Of a stretch of 5,790 nt of DNA, positions 1-5,790 are shown one piece after another (position 1 is the first letter of the stretch; each line of letters begins with the position of its first letter). The stretch is from JBBSUQ01 sp038234235. GTDB lineage: Bacteria; Bacteroidota; Bacteroidia; Flavobacteriales_D; Crocinitomicaceae. Both the position numbers and the translations under genes were made by a program. Where the stretch lies: the NCBI GenBank assembly GCA_038234235.1, contig JBBSUQ010000194.1:1-5790 (forward strand), read 5' to 3'. Below the pieces are notes generated by a model. The model had not been told where the DNA came from, searched no databases, and saw nothing but the letters and a program-made list of their open reading frames with translations.

Positions 1-1
1 T

Positions 2-337
2 AACGGATTGTGTTTTGATTCAATAACTCATACAATCTCAGTTGTAGAACCAATGATATTCTTTGTTCCAAACTCATTTACTCCAGATAATGATCAGTTT
101 AATCAAACTTTTAAACCAGTTATTACTAGTGGTATTGATGTGTACAGTTATACCTTCCTTCTATTTAACAGATGGGGTGAAATTATTTGGGAATCTCATG
201 ATGTTGAAGTTGGTTGGGACGGAACTTATAACGGCGAATTAGTCAAAGAAGGAGTATATGTTTGGTCATTGAAATTTAAAGATAAAAAAGTTGACAAGTT
301 CTATGAATATGAAGGACATGTGAATTTGTTAAAATAA
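2..337 (+). CDS. C-terminal end of a secreted protein with a type B type IX secretion (gliding-motility) sorting domain, 5' partial
   Basis: The reading frame is open from base 2, so this is the 3' end of a gene that begins left of the window; the TTG at 8 is an internal Leu codon, not a start. The visible 111 residues match the C-terminal gliding-motility-associated domain (TIGR04131/CHU_C type). Landmarks in order are VPNSFTPDNDQFN (family consensus roughly VPNxFTPNGDGxND), the core FNRWGEIIWES, GWDGTYNG, GVYVWSLKF, and a closing GHVNLLK. In known Bacteroidota proteins this domain directs export through the outer membrane by the type IX system and attachment to or release from the surface. 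The few residues before it (ending SVVEP) look like the last strand of a PKD- or Ig-like repeat, which often precedes this domain; that is inference. The NGDG calcium-site-like motif is altered to DNDQ. The function of the missing N-terminal part cannot be told. Confidence 0.9.
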   Translation, partial: NGLCFDSITHTISVVEPMIFFVPNSFTPDNDQFNQTFKPVITSGIDVYSYTFLLFNRWGEIIWESHDVEVGWDGTYNGELVKEGVYVWSLKFKDKKVDKFYEYEGHVNLLK

Positions 338-356
338 AAATTATCAAAATACATGG

Positions 357-389
357 AAATGGATTTTAAGAAATTAAAATCCATTTTTT
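357..389 (+). terminator. Rho-independent terminator after the sorting-domain gene
   Basis: A perfect 13-bp stem (357-369 with 374-386) closes a GAAA tetraloop (370-373). A run of six T (384-389) overlaps the end of the right arm. It lies 19 bases after the stop of the plus-strand gene. On the opposite strand the same hairpin is followed only by a broken T stretch, so it may work weakly for the hydrolase gene that converges from the right. Confidence 0.85.
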
Positions 390-437
390 ATTTACATTAG
401 TTTCTTATTACATTTTTAGTCGATAAATGCATTAAAT

Positions 438-1199
438 TTATCGTAATAAAAATTCTAAAACGGCTTCACTGAATTCTATAGGATTTTCTGCATGTACCCA
501 ATGACCTGCATTATTTATTGTGATTAATTTAAAATCTATAAATTTAGATTCAAGTTCAGAAATGTCCATATCTAAAATATAGTTAGATTGTTCTCCCCGA
601 ATAAATAATACTGGCAAAAATATATCTTCAAGTACTAATTTATCCAATATAACATCCATAGCTTTCTCTAAAACTGGAATGTTCATTCTCCAAGCAAGTT
701 GGTTTTTCTCCTTCCAATATAAGTTTTTTAATAGAAAACTTTTTGTGCCTAAATTGTCAACATATTCACTCAGTTGCGTATCGACAGATTGCCTAGTGCT
801 ATTACTATCTAATTTTATTGCACTTAAACCTTCAAGAATTAAATCATGGTGACTTTTGTATTTTTTAAATCCTATATCTACAACTATCAATTTTTCAACA
901 CGATCTGGATATTTTGATGCAAACAACATTGCTGCTTTACCGCCCATTGAATGACCAAGTAAAAGTATTTCTTCTAATTTCAATGAATCACATAGCTGTA
1001 ACAAATCGTCTGCCATTAGATCATAAGTCATTTCATTATCCCAAGGAGAATGTCCATGATTGCGAAGATCAACTAAAATAACTTGAAAATATTCAGCGAA
1101 TTTTTTTGCTAAGGTTTGCCAATTATCGGAGTAACCGAAAAGACCATGAAGAATAACTAACGGCTTACCTGAGCCTAGAATTCTATAATGTAGATTCAT
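438..1199 (-). CDS. Alpha/beta-fold hydrolase, YbfF/ABHD11-like esterase
   Basis: The 253-residue product has the usual length for this family (E. coli YbfF is about 254). It is a single alpha/beta-hydrolase domain without a signal peptide, so cytoplasmic. Visible motifs are the oxyanion-hole HGLFG (residues 18-22), DLRNHGHS (44-51), the nucleophile elbow GHSMGG with Ser84, Asp108 in VVDIG 24 residues later, a RGEQSNYI segment, and the catalytic His233 in AGHWVHAENP. The Ser-Asp-His set and its spacing are those of YbfF, which hydrolyses short acyl esters and acyl-CoA/pNP-type substrates in vitro; the natural substrate is not known. The middle part (about 115-190) is the variable helical cap. 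ATG at 1199 is chosen because the family start MNLHYRILGSGKPLVILHG begins there. The stop of the upstream HMA lipoprotein gene is four bases away, so the two are almost certainly co-transcribed. Other hydrolase roles (haloperoxidase, lipase) cannot be excluded. Confidence 0.9.
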   Translation of the reverse strand: MNLHYRILGSGKPLVILHGLFGYSDNWQTLAKKFAEYFQVILVDLRNHGHSPWDNEMTYDLMADDLLQLCDSLKLEEILLLGHSMGGKAAMLFASKYPDRVEKLIVVDIGFKKYKSHHDLILEGLSAIKLDSNSTRQSVDTQLSEYVDNLGTKSFLLKNLYWKEKNQLAWRMNIPVLEKAMDVILDKLVLEDIFLPVLFIRGEQSNYILDMDISELESKFIDFKLITINNAGHWVHAENPIEFSEAVLEFLLR

Positions 1200-1203
1200 G
1201 AAA

Positions 1204-1713
1204 TTATTTAAAGAAAAAACGAGAAATTAGGTGTAATAAACTTGGAGTTTTAAAGTCTGAATCTTGTGTTTTAAAATTGTTCAGACTTGATTCATTTTTG
1301 TTAGATGAAGAATTTTGAACTGTTGCTTTCTCTGAACTATCTATAGAATTATCAATTTTAGTACCAGTTTCAAACTGCTTATCATTTATTTCAGTAATTA
1401 ATTTTATAAGTCTATCGGATGTGATTTCATTAGAATTATACTCAATTTTCGCAACATTATAAATTCTATTTTTATGAAATTCAATGTCACAAGTTTTAAC
1501 ACTTCCAGTATTCAAAAGAGCCTTTTCAATAGATGCACCACAAGCCATTTCACAACTCATGCCTTTTATTTCAACGGTAAGGAGGCGATCTGAATTAAGC
1601 TCAATATTCGATGCTTCTGACAAATTCATTTTTTCTGTACGCAAAAATTTCGGTTCACTTTTACAAGCACAAACTGCAATTACGATAAGTAAATAAAAAT
1701 AATATTTCAGCAT
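1204..1713 (-). CDS. Small lipoprotein with a heavy-metal-associated (HMA) domain, CxxxC variant
   Basis: From ATG at 1713 the product has 169 residues. Residues 1-16 are a short hydrophobic signal peptide ending VCAC, an acceptable lipobox, so Cys17 should be lipidated and the protein anchored to a membrane facing the periplasm or outside. Residues about 44-120 form a ferredoxin-like HMA domain: LLTVEIKGMSCEMACGAS then an IEKAL helix, with Cys54 and Cys58. The spacing is CxxxC, where copper chaperones and P-type ATPases have GMxCxxC; related GMxCEMxC proteins are known in Bacteroidota, function unclear. A further Cys75 is nearby. Residues about 121-158 are Ser/Asn/Asp/Lys-rich and probably disordered; the last dozen residues are hydrophobic and basic. 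The frame stays open to an ATG at 1773, giving 189 residues, but that start would put a -7 promoter box inside the gene and place 20 odd residues before the signal peptide, so I reject it. Metal binding is inference. Confidence 0.8.
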   Translation of the reverse strand: MLKYYFYLLIVIAVCACKSEPKFLRTEKMNLSEASNIELNSDRLLTVEIKGMSCEMACGASIEKALLNTGSVKTCDIEFHKNRIYNVAKIEYNSNEITSDRLIKLITEINDKQFETGTKIDNSIDSSEKATVQNSSSNKNESSLNNFKTQDSDFKTPSLLHLISRFFFK

Positions 1714-1742
1714 AGAAGTCCCTACAAAAATTATAACTCTTA

Positions 1743-1750
1743 CAAAGATA
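1743..1750 (-). promoter_or_regulatory. Bacteroidota-type -7 box for the HMA lipoprotein-hydrolase operon
   Basis: Read on the minus strand the bases are TATCTTTG, an exact match to the Bacteroidota housekeeping -7 consensus TAnnTTTG. It lies 29 bases before the ATG at 1713, giving a leader of roughly 20-25 bases. No clear TTG -33 element is seen at the expected distance. The position is the main argument for the downstream ATG as the start of the lipoprotein gene. Confidence 0.6.
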
Positions 1751-1784
1751 GTTAAAAAAGCAAAGAAATACATTTGTTTTTAAA

Positions 1785-1801
1785 TTGAAATTATATTTCA
1801 A
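1785..1801. repeat. Perfect 7-bp inverted repeat with 3-base spacer between divergent promoters
   Basis: TTGAAAT (1785-1791) and ATTTCAA (1795-1801) are exact reverse complements around TAT. The palindrome lies between the two divergent -7 boxes, 34 bases from one and 25 from the other, where an operator could act on either promoter. AT-rich DNA yields such repeats by chance fairly easily, so a regulatory role is only possible. It does not match a regulator box that I can name. Confidence 0.4.
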
Positions 1802-1826
1802 AGTATTCAATTCTAATTAATATCGT

Positions 1827-1834
1827 TATATTTG
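1827..1834 (+). promoter_or_regulatory. Bacteroidota-type -7 box for the prs-rplY operon
   Basis: TATATTTG matches TAnnTTTG exactly and continues into GCACCC, a common extension of Bacteroidota promoters. It is 24 bases before the prs ATG, which implies a short leader of about 15-20 bases. A TTG -33 box is not evident upstream. The leader has no Shine-Dalgarno sequence and is A/T-rich just before the start codon, as is usual for this phylum. Confidence 0.7.
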
Positions 1835-1858
1835 CACCCTCAAATTTGATACAAAATT

Positions 1859-2794
1859 ATGTCTGTAGGCATTAAAATATTTTCTGGTAGAGCATCCGTA
1901 AAATTAGCAACAAGCATTGCGACATCATATGGCGTAGCATTGGGAGATGTAAAAGTTACTGATTTTAGTGACGGTGAATTTCAACCATCTTTTGAAGAAA
2001 CTGTTAGAGGTCAGGATGTTTTTATTGTTCAATCTACAATGCCTCCAAGTGATAATCTTTTCGAACTTTTATTAATGGTCGATGCTGCAAAACGCGCATC
2101 AGCTAGAAAAATTATTGCGGTTATACCTTATTTTGGATTCGCAAGACAAGATAGAAAAGATAAGCCAAGAGTTGCTATTGGTGCAAAACTGATTGCAAAC
2201 ATGCTCATGGCTGCCGGCGTTGATCGTTTGATGACAATGGATTTGCATGCGGATCAAATTCAAGGATTTTTTGAAGTACCAGTTGACCACTTATACGCTT
2301 CTACTATATTTTTTCCAGAATTGGAATCAATGAACACTGGAAACATTATAATGGCAGCACCAGATGTCGGAGGAGCTAAAAGAGCCAATTCGTATGCAAA
2401 GAAACTAGATGTTGGTCTTGCTATTTGTCATAAACAAAGAAAAAAAGCCAACGAAATTGCTGAAATGACTGTTATTGGTGAAGTTGAAGGCAAGGACGTT
2501 ATTTTAATAGATGACATGTGCGATACTGCTGGAACTTTAACAAAGGCAGCAGATTTATTCATGGAAAAAGGTGCCAAAAGTGTAAGAGCTTTCTGCACCC
2601 ATGCAGTACTGTCTGGGCCAGCATACGAGAGAATTAGTGCAAGTCAATTAACTGAGTTAGTTGTTACCGATACAATTCCATTAAAGCAAACCAACGACAA
2701 AATAAGAGTTTTGAGTGTATCTGATTTATTTTCAGATGTAATTCGAAGAATGGTGAATAACCAATCAATAAGTTCGCATTTTATAATTTCATAA
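1859..2794 (+). CDS. prs: Ribose-phosphate pyrophosphokinase (PRPP synthetase)
   Basis: The enzyme transfers pyrophosphate from ATP to ribose 5-phosphate to make PRPP, the precursor of purines, pyrimidines, NAD, histidine and tryptophan; it is cytoplasmic. The 311 residues are full length for class I enzymes. Motifs in order: FSGRAS near the N-terminus (8-13), DFSDGEF (35-41), the ATP-contacting PYFGFARQDRK (90-100), the signature DLHADQIQGFF (128-138) with its metal-binding His130, PDVGGAKRA (168-176), the catalytic flexible loop around KQRKKAN (192-198), and the ribose-5-phosphate/PRPP loop DVILIDDMCDTAGT (213-226). Cys221 stands where many homologues have Ile or Val. The C-terminus ends SISSHFIIS, close to the usual SVSSLF ending. 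ATG at 1859 follows directly on the promoter. rplY starts 16 bases after the stop with no terminator or promoter between, so the two form an operon, an arrangement common in Bacteroidota. Confidence 0.98.
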   Translation: MSVGIKIFSGRASVKLATSIATSYGVALGDVKVTDFSDGEFQPSFEETVRGQDVFIVQSTMPPSDNLFELLLMVDAAKRASARKIIAVIPYFGFARQDRKDKPRVAIGAKLIANMLMAAGVDRLMTMDLHADQIQGFFEVPVDHLYASTIFFPELESMNTGNIIMAAPDVGGAKRANSYAKKLDVGLAICHKQRKKANEIAEMTVIGEVEGKDVILIDDMCDTAGTLTKAADLFMEKGAKSVRAFCTHAVLSGPAYERISASQLTELVVTDTIPLKQTNDKIRVLSVSDLFSDVIRRMVNNQSISSHFIIS

Positions 2795-2810
2795 TATAAT
2801 TTAAAAACAA

Positions 2811-3443
2811 ATGAAAACAGCACAATTGAGCGGTTCGGTAAGAACGAACGTAGGGAAAAAGGACGCTGCCGCAGTAAGACTAGCGGGGAATGTTCCTTGT
2901 GTGCTTTACGGTCAAGGTGAACAAACACACTTTGCAGTTAAAGACTTGGATATTGAAAAAATTGTTTTTTCTCCAGAAGTATATCTTGTAAACCTAGATA
3001 TCGCAGGAAAAACAACTCAAGCAATTATCCGTGAAATTCAACAACATCCAGTTAAGGATAGAGTAATGCACGTAGATTTCCAAGAAGTTGGAGATAAAAA
3101 AGCAATTACAGTTGGGCTTCCAGTAAGATTAACAGGAAAATCTAAAGGTGTATTGAACGGTGGACGTTTGCTACAGGTTTTTAGAAGATTGAAAGTAAGT
3201 GGACTTGCTAAAGATCTTCCAGAAGCAGTTATGTTAGATATTTCTGATTTAAAAATTGGTATGGCTTTGAGAGTAAAAGACGTAAAACTTGATGGAGTTA
3301 CAATATTAGATGCGGCAAATGCAGTTGTAGTTTCTGTAAGTAGAGCGCGTAACTCTGTAATGGATGAAGCTGCTGAAGATGACGATGATGATACTGCTAC
3401 AACAGCTGAAGGTTCAACAGATGAAACGCCAGCAGAAGCATAA
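2811..3443 (+). CDS. rplY: 50S ribosomal protein L25 (general stress protein Ctc type)
   Basis: This is the two-domain form (TL5/CTC) of bL25, which binds 5S rRNA in the central protuberance of the large subunit. Residues 1-90 are the RNA-binding domain, beginning MKTAQLSGSVRTNVGKKDAA and including VPCVLYG (28-34) and REIQQHPVKDRVMHVDF (74-90). Residues about 97-180 form the C-terminal beta domain, with VPVRLTG-like VGLPVRLTGKSKGV and GGRLLQVFRRLKV. The last 26 residues (from 185) are an acidic, Ala/Thr-rich tail with five consecutive Asp (190-194), probably disordered; such tails are frequent in L25 of this phylum. At 210 residues it has the normal length. No Shine-Dalgarno precedes the ATG; the bases before it are A-rich. 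It is the last gene of the prs operon. In many Bacteroidota pth (peptidyl-tRNA hydrolase) follows, but here a terminator comes directly after. Confidence 0.97.
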   Translation: MKTAQLSGSVRTNVGKKDAAAVRLAGNVPCVLYGQGEQTHFAVKDLDIEKIVFSPEVYLVNLDIAGKTTQAIIREIQQHPVKDRVMHVDFQEVGDKKAITVGLPVRLTGKSKGVLNGGRLLQVFRRLKVSGLAKDLPEAVMLDISDLKIGMALRVKDVKLDGVTILDAANAVVVSVSRARNSVMDEAAEDDDDDTATTAEGSTDETPAEA

Positions 3444-3463
3444 TCTTTAAAACATATAATTTT

Positions 3464-3493
3464 AAATGCCCTTATATGAGGGCATTTTTTTTT
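3464..3493 (+). terminator. Rho-independent terminator of the prs-rplY operon
   Basis: A 9-bp stem AAATGCCCT (3464-3472) pairs with AGGGCATTT (3479-3487), extended by a T-G wobble over an ATAT loop. The right arm runs into nine T in a row (3485-3493). It begins 20 bases after the rplY stop. Confidence 0.93.
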
Positions 3494-3570
3494 ATCCTAA
3501 CTTCTGAACGATAAAACTAATCTTAAATGAAATTATATCTCAGCAAAAAATAAAGGAATTTACAATAAAT

Positions 3571-3605
3571 AAAAAGTCCGAAACTCTAAATAAAAATTTC
3601 GGACT
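3571..3605 (-). terminator. Rho-independent terminator of infB
   Basis: Read on the minus strand, AGTCCGAAA (3605-3597) pairs with TTTCGGACT (3583-3575) across a 13-base loop, and the stem is followed by TTTTTATTTATT. It sits 21 bases after the infB stop. The stretch between this and the rplY terminator (3494-3570) holds no gene or motif that I can recognise. The convergent operons thus each have their own terminator. Confidence 0.88.
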
Positions 3606-3626
3606 AATTTTATCTTTTAAATTATT

Positions 3627-5790
3627 TTACAATTTTCTAGCTACCTCAACTTCTTCATAAGCCTCAACAACATCGTTTACTTTGATATCATTAAACTTAT
3701 CAATATTTAAACCACATTCATAGTTGTTTTTAACTTCTTTCACGTCGTCTTTGAAACGTTTCAATGAGCCCAACAAACCAGTATGAATAACTATACCATC
3801 TCTAATAACTCGGATTTTAGAAGTGCGTTTGATTAAACCATCCAATACATAACAACCTGCAATGGTTCCTACTTTAGTAATATCAAATGTTTCCCGAACC
3901 TCAGCTGAACCAATAATTTTCTCTTCAATATCTGGCGATAACATGCCTTCCATTGCTGCCTTAATTTCTTCTATAGCTTTGTAGATTATAGAATAAAGTC
4001 TGATATCTATTTGCTCATTTTCTGCCAATCTTCGTGCACTAACTGAAGGTCTAACTTGGAAACCAATAATTATTGCATCAGAAGCAGAAGCAAGATTTAC
4101 ATCGGCCTCACTAATGGCTCCAACACCTTTGTGTACAATGTTAATTTGAATTTGCTCTGTAGAAAGATTCAATAACGAATCAGACAATGCCTCTATTGAA
4201 CCATCAACATCACCTTTCACAATGATATTTAATTCTTTAAAGTCACCAATTGCCAAACGACGGCCAATTTCATCTAAAGTAATATGCTTAGTTGTTCTAA
4301 GACCTTGTTCTCTATATAATTGTTCTCTTTTGGTTGCAACAGTCTTAGCTTCACGCTCGTCATCCATTACATTAAATTTATCACCAGCACTTGGAGCGCC
4401 GTTGATACCTAAAATAGAAACTGGTGCTGATGGCCCCGCAACTGTTATATTGTTACCATGTTCATCATGCATTGCACGAACTTTACCATAGTTTCTACCA
4501 ACTAAAACTACATCACCAATTTTTAAAGTGCCGCTTTCGACCAACATGTTAGTTACATAACCTTTTCCTTTATCCAAAGAAGATTCTATCACTGTACCTA
4601 CTGCATTTCTATTTGGATTTGCCTTAAGATTTAAAATTTCGGCTTCTAATAGAACTTTATCTAGTAATAATTCGATATTTAAATTTTGCTTAGCAGAAAT
4701 TTCTTGACATTGGTATTTTCCACCCCATTCTTCCACTAAAATATTCATTTGTGAAAGTTGTTGTTTAATTGTTTCTGGATTTGCACCCGGTTTGTCAATT
4801 TTATTAATTGCAAATACCATTGGTACATTTGCAGCCTGGGCATGAGATATTGCTTCTTTTGTTTGAGGCATCACATCATCATCAGCTGCAACTATAATAA
4901 TTGCGACATCTGTTACTTGAGCACCACGAGCACGCATTGCCGTAAAGGCTTCGTGACCAGGTGTATCAAGGAAAGTCATTTTTCTTTCGTCTTTTAGAGT
5001 TACTGAGTAAGCTCCAATATGCTGAGTTATACCTCCTGCTTCACCTTCCGTAACATTTGCATTTCGGATTTTATCAAGTAATGAAGTTTTACCGTGATCA
5101 ACGTGACCCATCACCGTAATGATTGGCGGTCTATCAATTAAATCTTCTTCTTTATCAACAACAACAGGAATAGCATCTTGTACTTCGGCGGAAACAAATT
5201 GTGCTTCAAAACCAAATTCTTCAGCTACAATTTGAATAGTTTCTGCATCTAGTCTCTGATTGATTGATGCAAAAATTCCCAAAGCCATACAAGTTGAAAT
5301 AACTTGAGTTGGTTGAACATTCATCATACTAGCCAGCTCAGAAACTGAAACGAATTCGGTAAGTTTTAATACCGTTTCTTCCATTGCTGTGTGGATTTCC
5401 TCTGCCTGACGACGCATAGCATTAGTATCACGCTTAGCTCTACGATTTTTAGATGCTTTTGATTTACCTCCTTTATTTGATAATCGGGCTAAAGTATCTT
5501 TTATTTCTTTTTGTATATCTCGTTCTGTAATTTCAGGTTTAGGCGTTGCCGCTGCGGGAGCACCTTTTTGAAAACTTCTATTGCCACCCGGTTTGTGATT
5601 ATTGTGATGATTATTTCCAGGGCCAGCGCCAGTTCCACCTCCAGTATTCGTGTTCGTATTGGTATTTGTTCCTGGTCTGTTATTATCAACCTTCTTAATT
5701 CTTTTCCTCTTTTTACGATCTTGTGCACTTTGTTGACCTGGCCTGCTGCTTCCAGCCGATTTTGGTTTTTCAACTGGCAATTCAATTCTA
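3627..5790 (-). CDS. infB: Translation initiation factor IF2, 5' partial (N-terminus beyond the window)
   Basis: IF2 is the GTPase that brings formyl-Met-tRNA to the 30S subunit and promotes subunit joining. The frame is open through the right edge; the TTG at 5780 is an internal Leu codon, so the gene starts outside the window. Counting that Leu as 1, residues 1-130 are a basic, Gly/Asn/Pro-rich linker with a Thr-Asn repeat (38-46), ending in a charged helix. An IF2_N domain follows (about 139-190), then the G domain (about 217-385) with G1 GHVDHGKT (225-232), G2 Thr252 in GGITQH, G3 DTPGH (272-276), G4 NKID (326-329) and G5 SAK (362-364). Domain II spans about 392-475, domain III about 500-605 and the tRNA-binding C-terminal domain about 622-712. 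All GTPase motifs are intact. Bacteroidota IF2 is usually 900 residues or more, so perhaps 200-300 are missing. In many bacteria rimP and nusA lie upstream, which would be to the right here. Confidence 0.98.
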   Translation of the reverse strand, partial: RIELPVEKPKSAGSSRPGQQSAQDRKKRKRIKKVDNNRPGTNTNTNTNTGGGTGAGPGNNHHNNHKPGGNRSFQKGAPAAATPKPEITERDIQKEIKDTLARLSNKGGKSKASKNRRAKRDTNAMRRQAEEIHTAMEETVLKLTEFVSVSELASMMNVQPTQVISTCMALGIFASINQRLDAETIQIVAEEFGFEAQFVSAEVQDAIPVVVDKEEDLIDRPPIITVMGHVDHGKTSLLDKIRNANVTEGEAGGITQHIGAYSVTLKDERKMTFLDTPGHEAFTAMRARGAQVTDVAIIIVAADDDVMPQTKEAISHAQAANVPMVFAINKIDKPGANPETIKQQLSQMNILVEEWGGKYQCQEISAKQNLNIELLLDKVLLEAEILNLKANPNRNAVGTVIESSLDKGKGYVTNMLVESGTLKIGDVVLVGRNYGKVRAMHDEHGNNITVAGPSAPVSILGINGAPSAGDKFNVMDDEREAKTVATKREQLYREQGLRTTKHITLDEIGRRLAIGDFKELNIIVKGDVDGSIEALSDSLLNLSTEQIQINIVHKGVGAISEADVNLASASDAIIIGFQVRPSVSARRLAENEQIDIRLYSIIYKAIEEIKAAMEGMLSPDIEEKIIGSAEVRETFDITKVGTIAGCYVLDGLIKRTSKIRVIRDGIVIHTGLLGSLKRFKDDVKEVKNNYECGLNIDKFNDIKVNDVVEAYEEVEVARKL
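5643..5669 (-). repeat. infB: Thr-Asn dipeptide repeat in the IF2 N-terminal linker
   Basis: Nine codons encode TNTNTNTNT followed by GGGTGAGPG. Thr is written ACA, ACC, ACG, ACG and ACT, and Asn as AAT and AAC. This mixture shows that it is not a fresh DNA microsatellite but a compositionally biased linker. Such unstructured linkers are typical of the N-terminal part of IF2 and vary widely between related species. Confidence 0.75.

Noticed and set aside
1484..1696. 70-codon plus-strand open frame
   Set aside because: It is antisense to the HMA lipoprotein gene, has no recognisable domain, and its composition is that of a reverse-complement shadow.
2099..2290. 63-codon minus-strand open frame
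   Set aside because: It is antisense within the conserved part of prs, without any recognisable domain.
2644..2928. 94-codon minus-strand open frame across the prs-rplY junction
   Set aside because: It overlaps two well-supported genes in the opposite direction and shows no family resemblance or promoter.
3494..3570. Possible small gene or RNA between the two terminators
   Set aside because: Only an 8-codon ATG frame and AT-rich sequence are present, with no promoter box or stable structure.
4222..4997. Two plus-strand open frames of 89 and 79 codons
   Set aside because: Both lie antisense within the strongly conserved body of infB; the Cys-rich product of the second is an artefact of reading the reverse complement.
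5778..5780. TTG as start codon of infB
   Set aside because: The frame continues open to the edge (R-I-E before the Leu), and IF2 of this phylum has a longer N-terminus, so the gene is cut, not started, here.
5501..5785. 94-codon minus-strand open frame in another phase at the right edge
   Set aside because: It is a shifted reading of the low-complexity infB linker, which has few stop codons in several phases.
1..5790. Mobile element, CRISPR array, toxin-antitoxin or phage-defence system
   Set aside because: No transposase, terminal inverted repeats, spaced direct repeats or matching small gene pairs were found; the long genes are housekeeping or ordinary envelope and hydrolase families.

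Overview
The window reads as chromosomal DNA of an AT-rich member of the Bacteroidota. The evidence is a gliding-motility/type IX secretion C-terminal sorting domain at the left edge, two promoter -7 boxes of the Bacteroidota form TAnnTTTG, gene starts without clear Shine-Dalgarno sequences, the prs-rplY gene pair, and an IF2 with a long low-complexity N-terminal region. I cannot name a genus.

Layout from left to right. Positions 2-337 (+) are the 3' end of a large secreted or cell-surface protein carrying a type B type IX secretion sorting domain; it is closed by a strong hairpin terminator (357-389). Positions 438-1713 (-) hold a two-gene unit transcribed leftwards: a small lipoprotein with a heavy-metal-associated (HMA) fold, then, four bases downstream, a YbfF/ABHD11-like alpha/beta hydrolase. 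A divergent promoter region (1714-1858) separates this unit from a rightward operon. It has one -7 box per direction and a perfect 7-bp inverted repeat between them. The rightward operon is prs (PRPP synthetase, 1859-2794) and rplY (ribosomal protein L25, 2811-3443), ended by a classical terminator (3464-3493). From the right edge, infB (translation initiation factor IF2) runs leftwards to 3627 and has its own terminator (3571-3605). infB is cut by the window end, so its N-terminus is missing.

The prs, rplY and infB genes are housekeeping functions: nucleotide, histidine and tryptophan precursor supply, the 5S rRNA-binding ribosomal protein, and translation initiation. The HMA lipoprotein/hydrolase pair is the least understood part. 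The lipoprotein has a CxxxC site in place of the usual HMA CxxC and a Ser/Asn/Lys-rich tail. No mobile element, CRISPR array, tRNA, rRNA or convincing new multi-gene system was seen. The observations most worth following up are the HMA lipoprotein, its close coupling to the hydrolase, and the palindrome in the shared promoter region.
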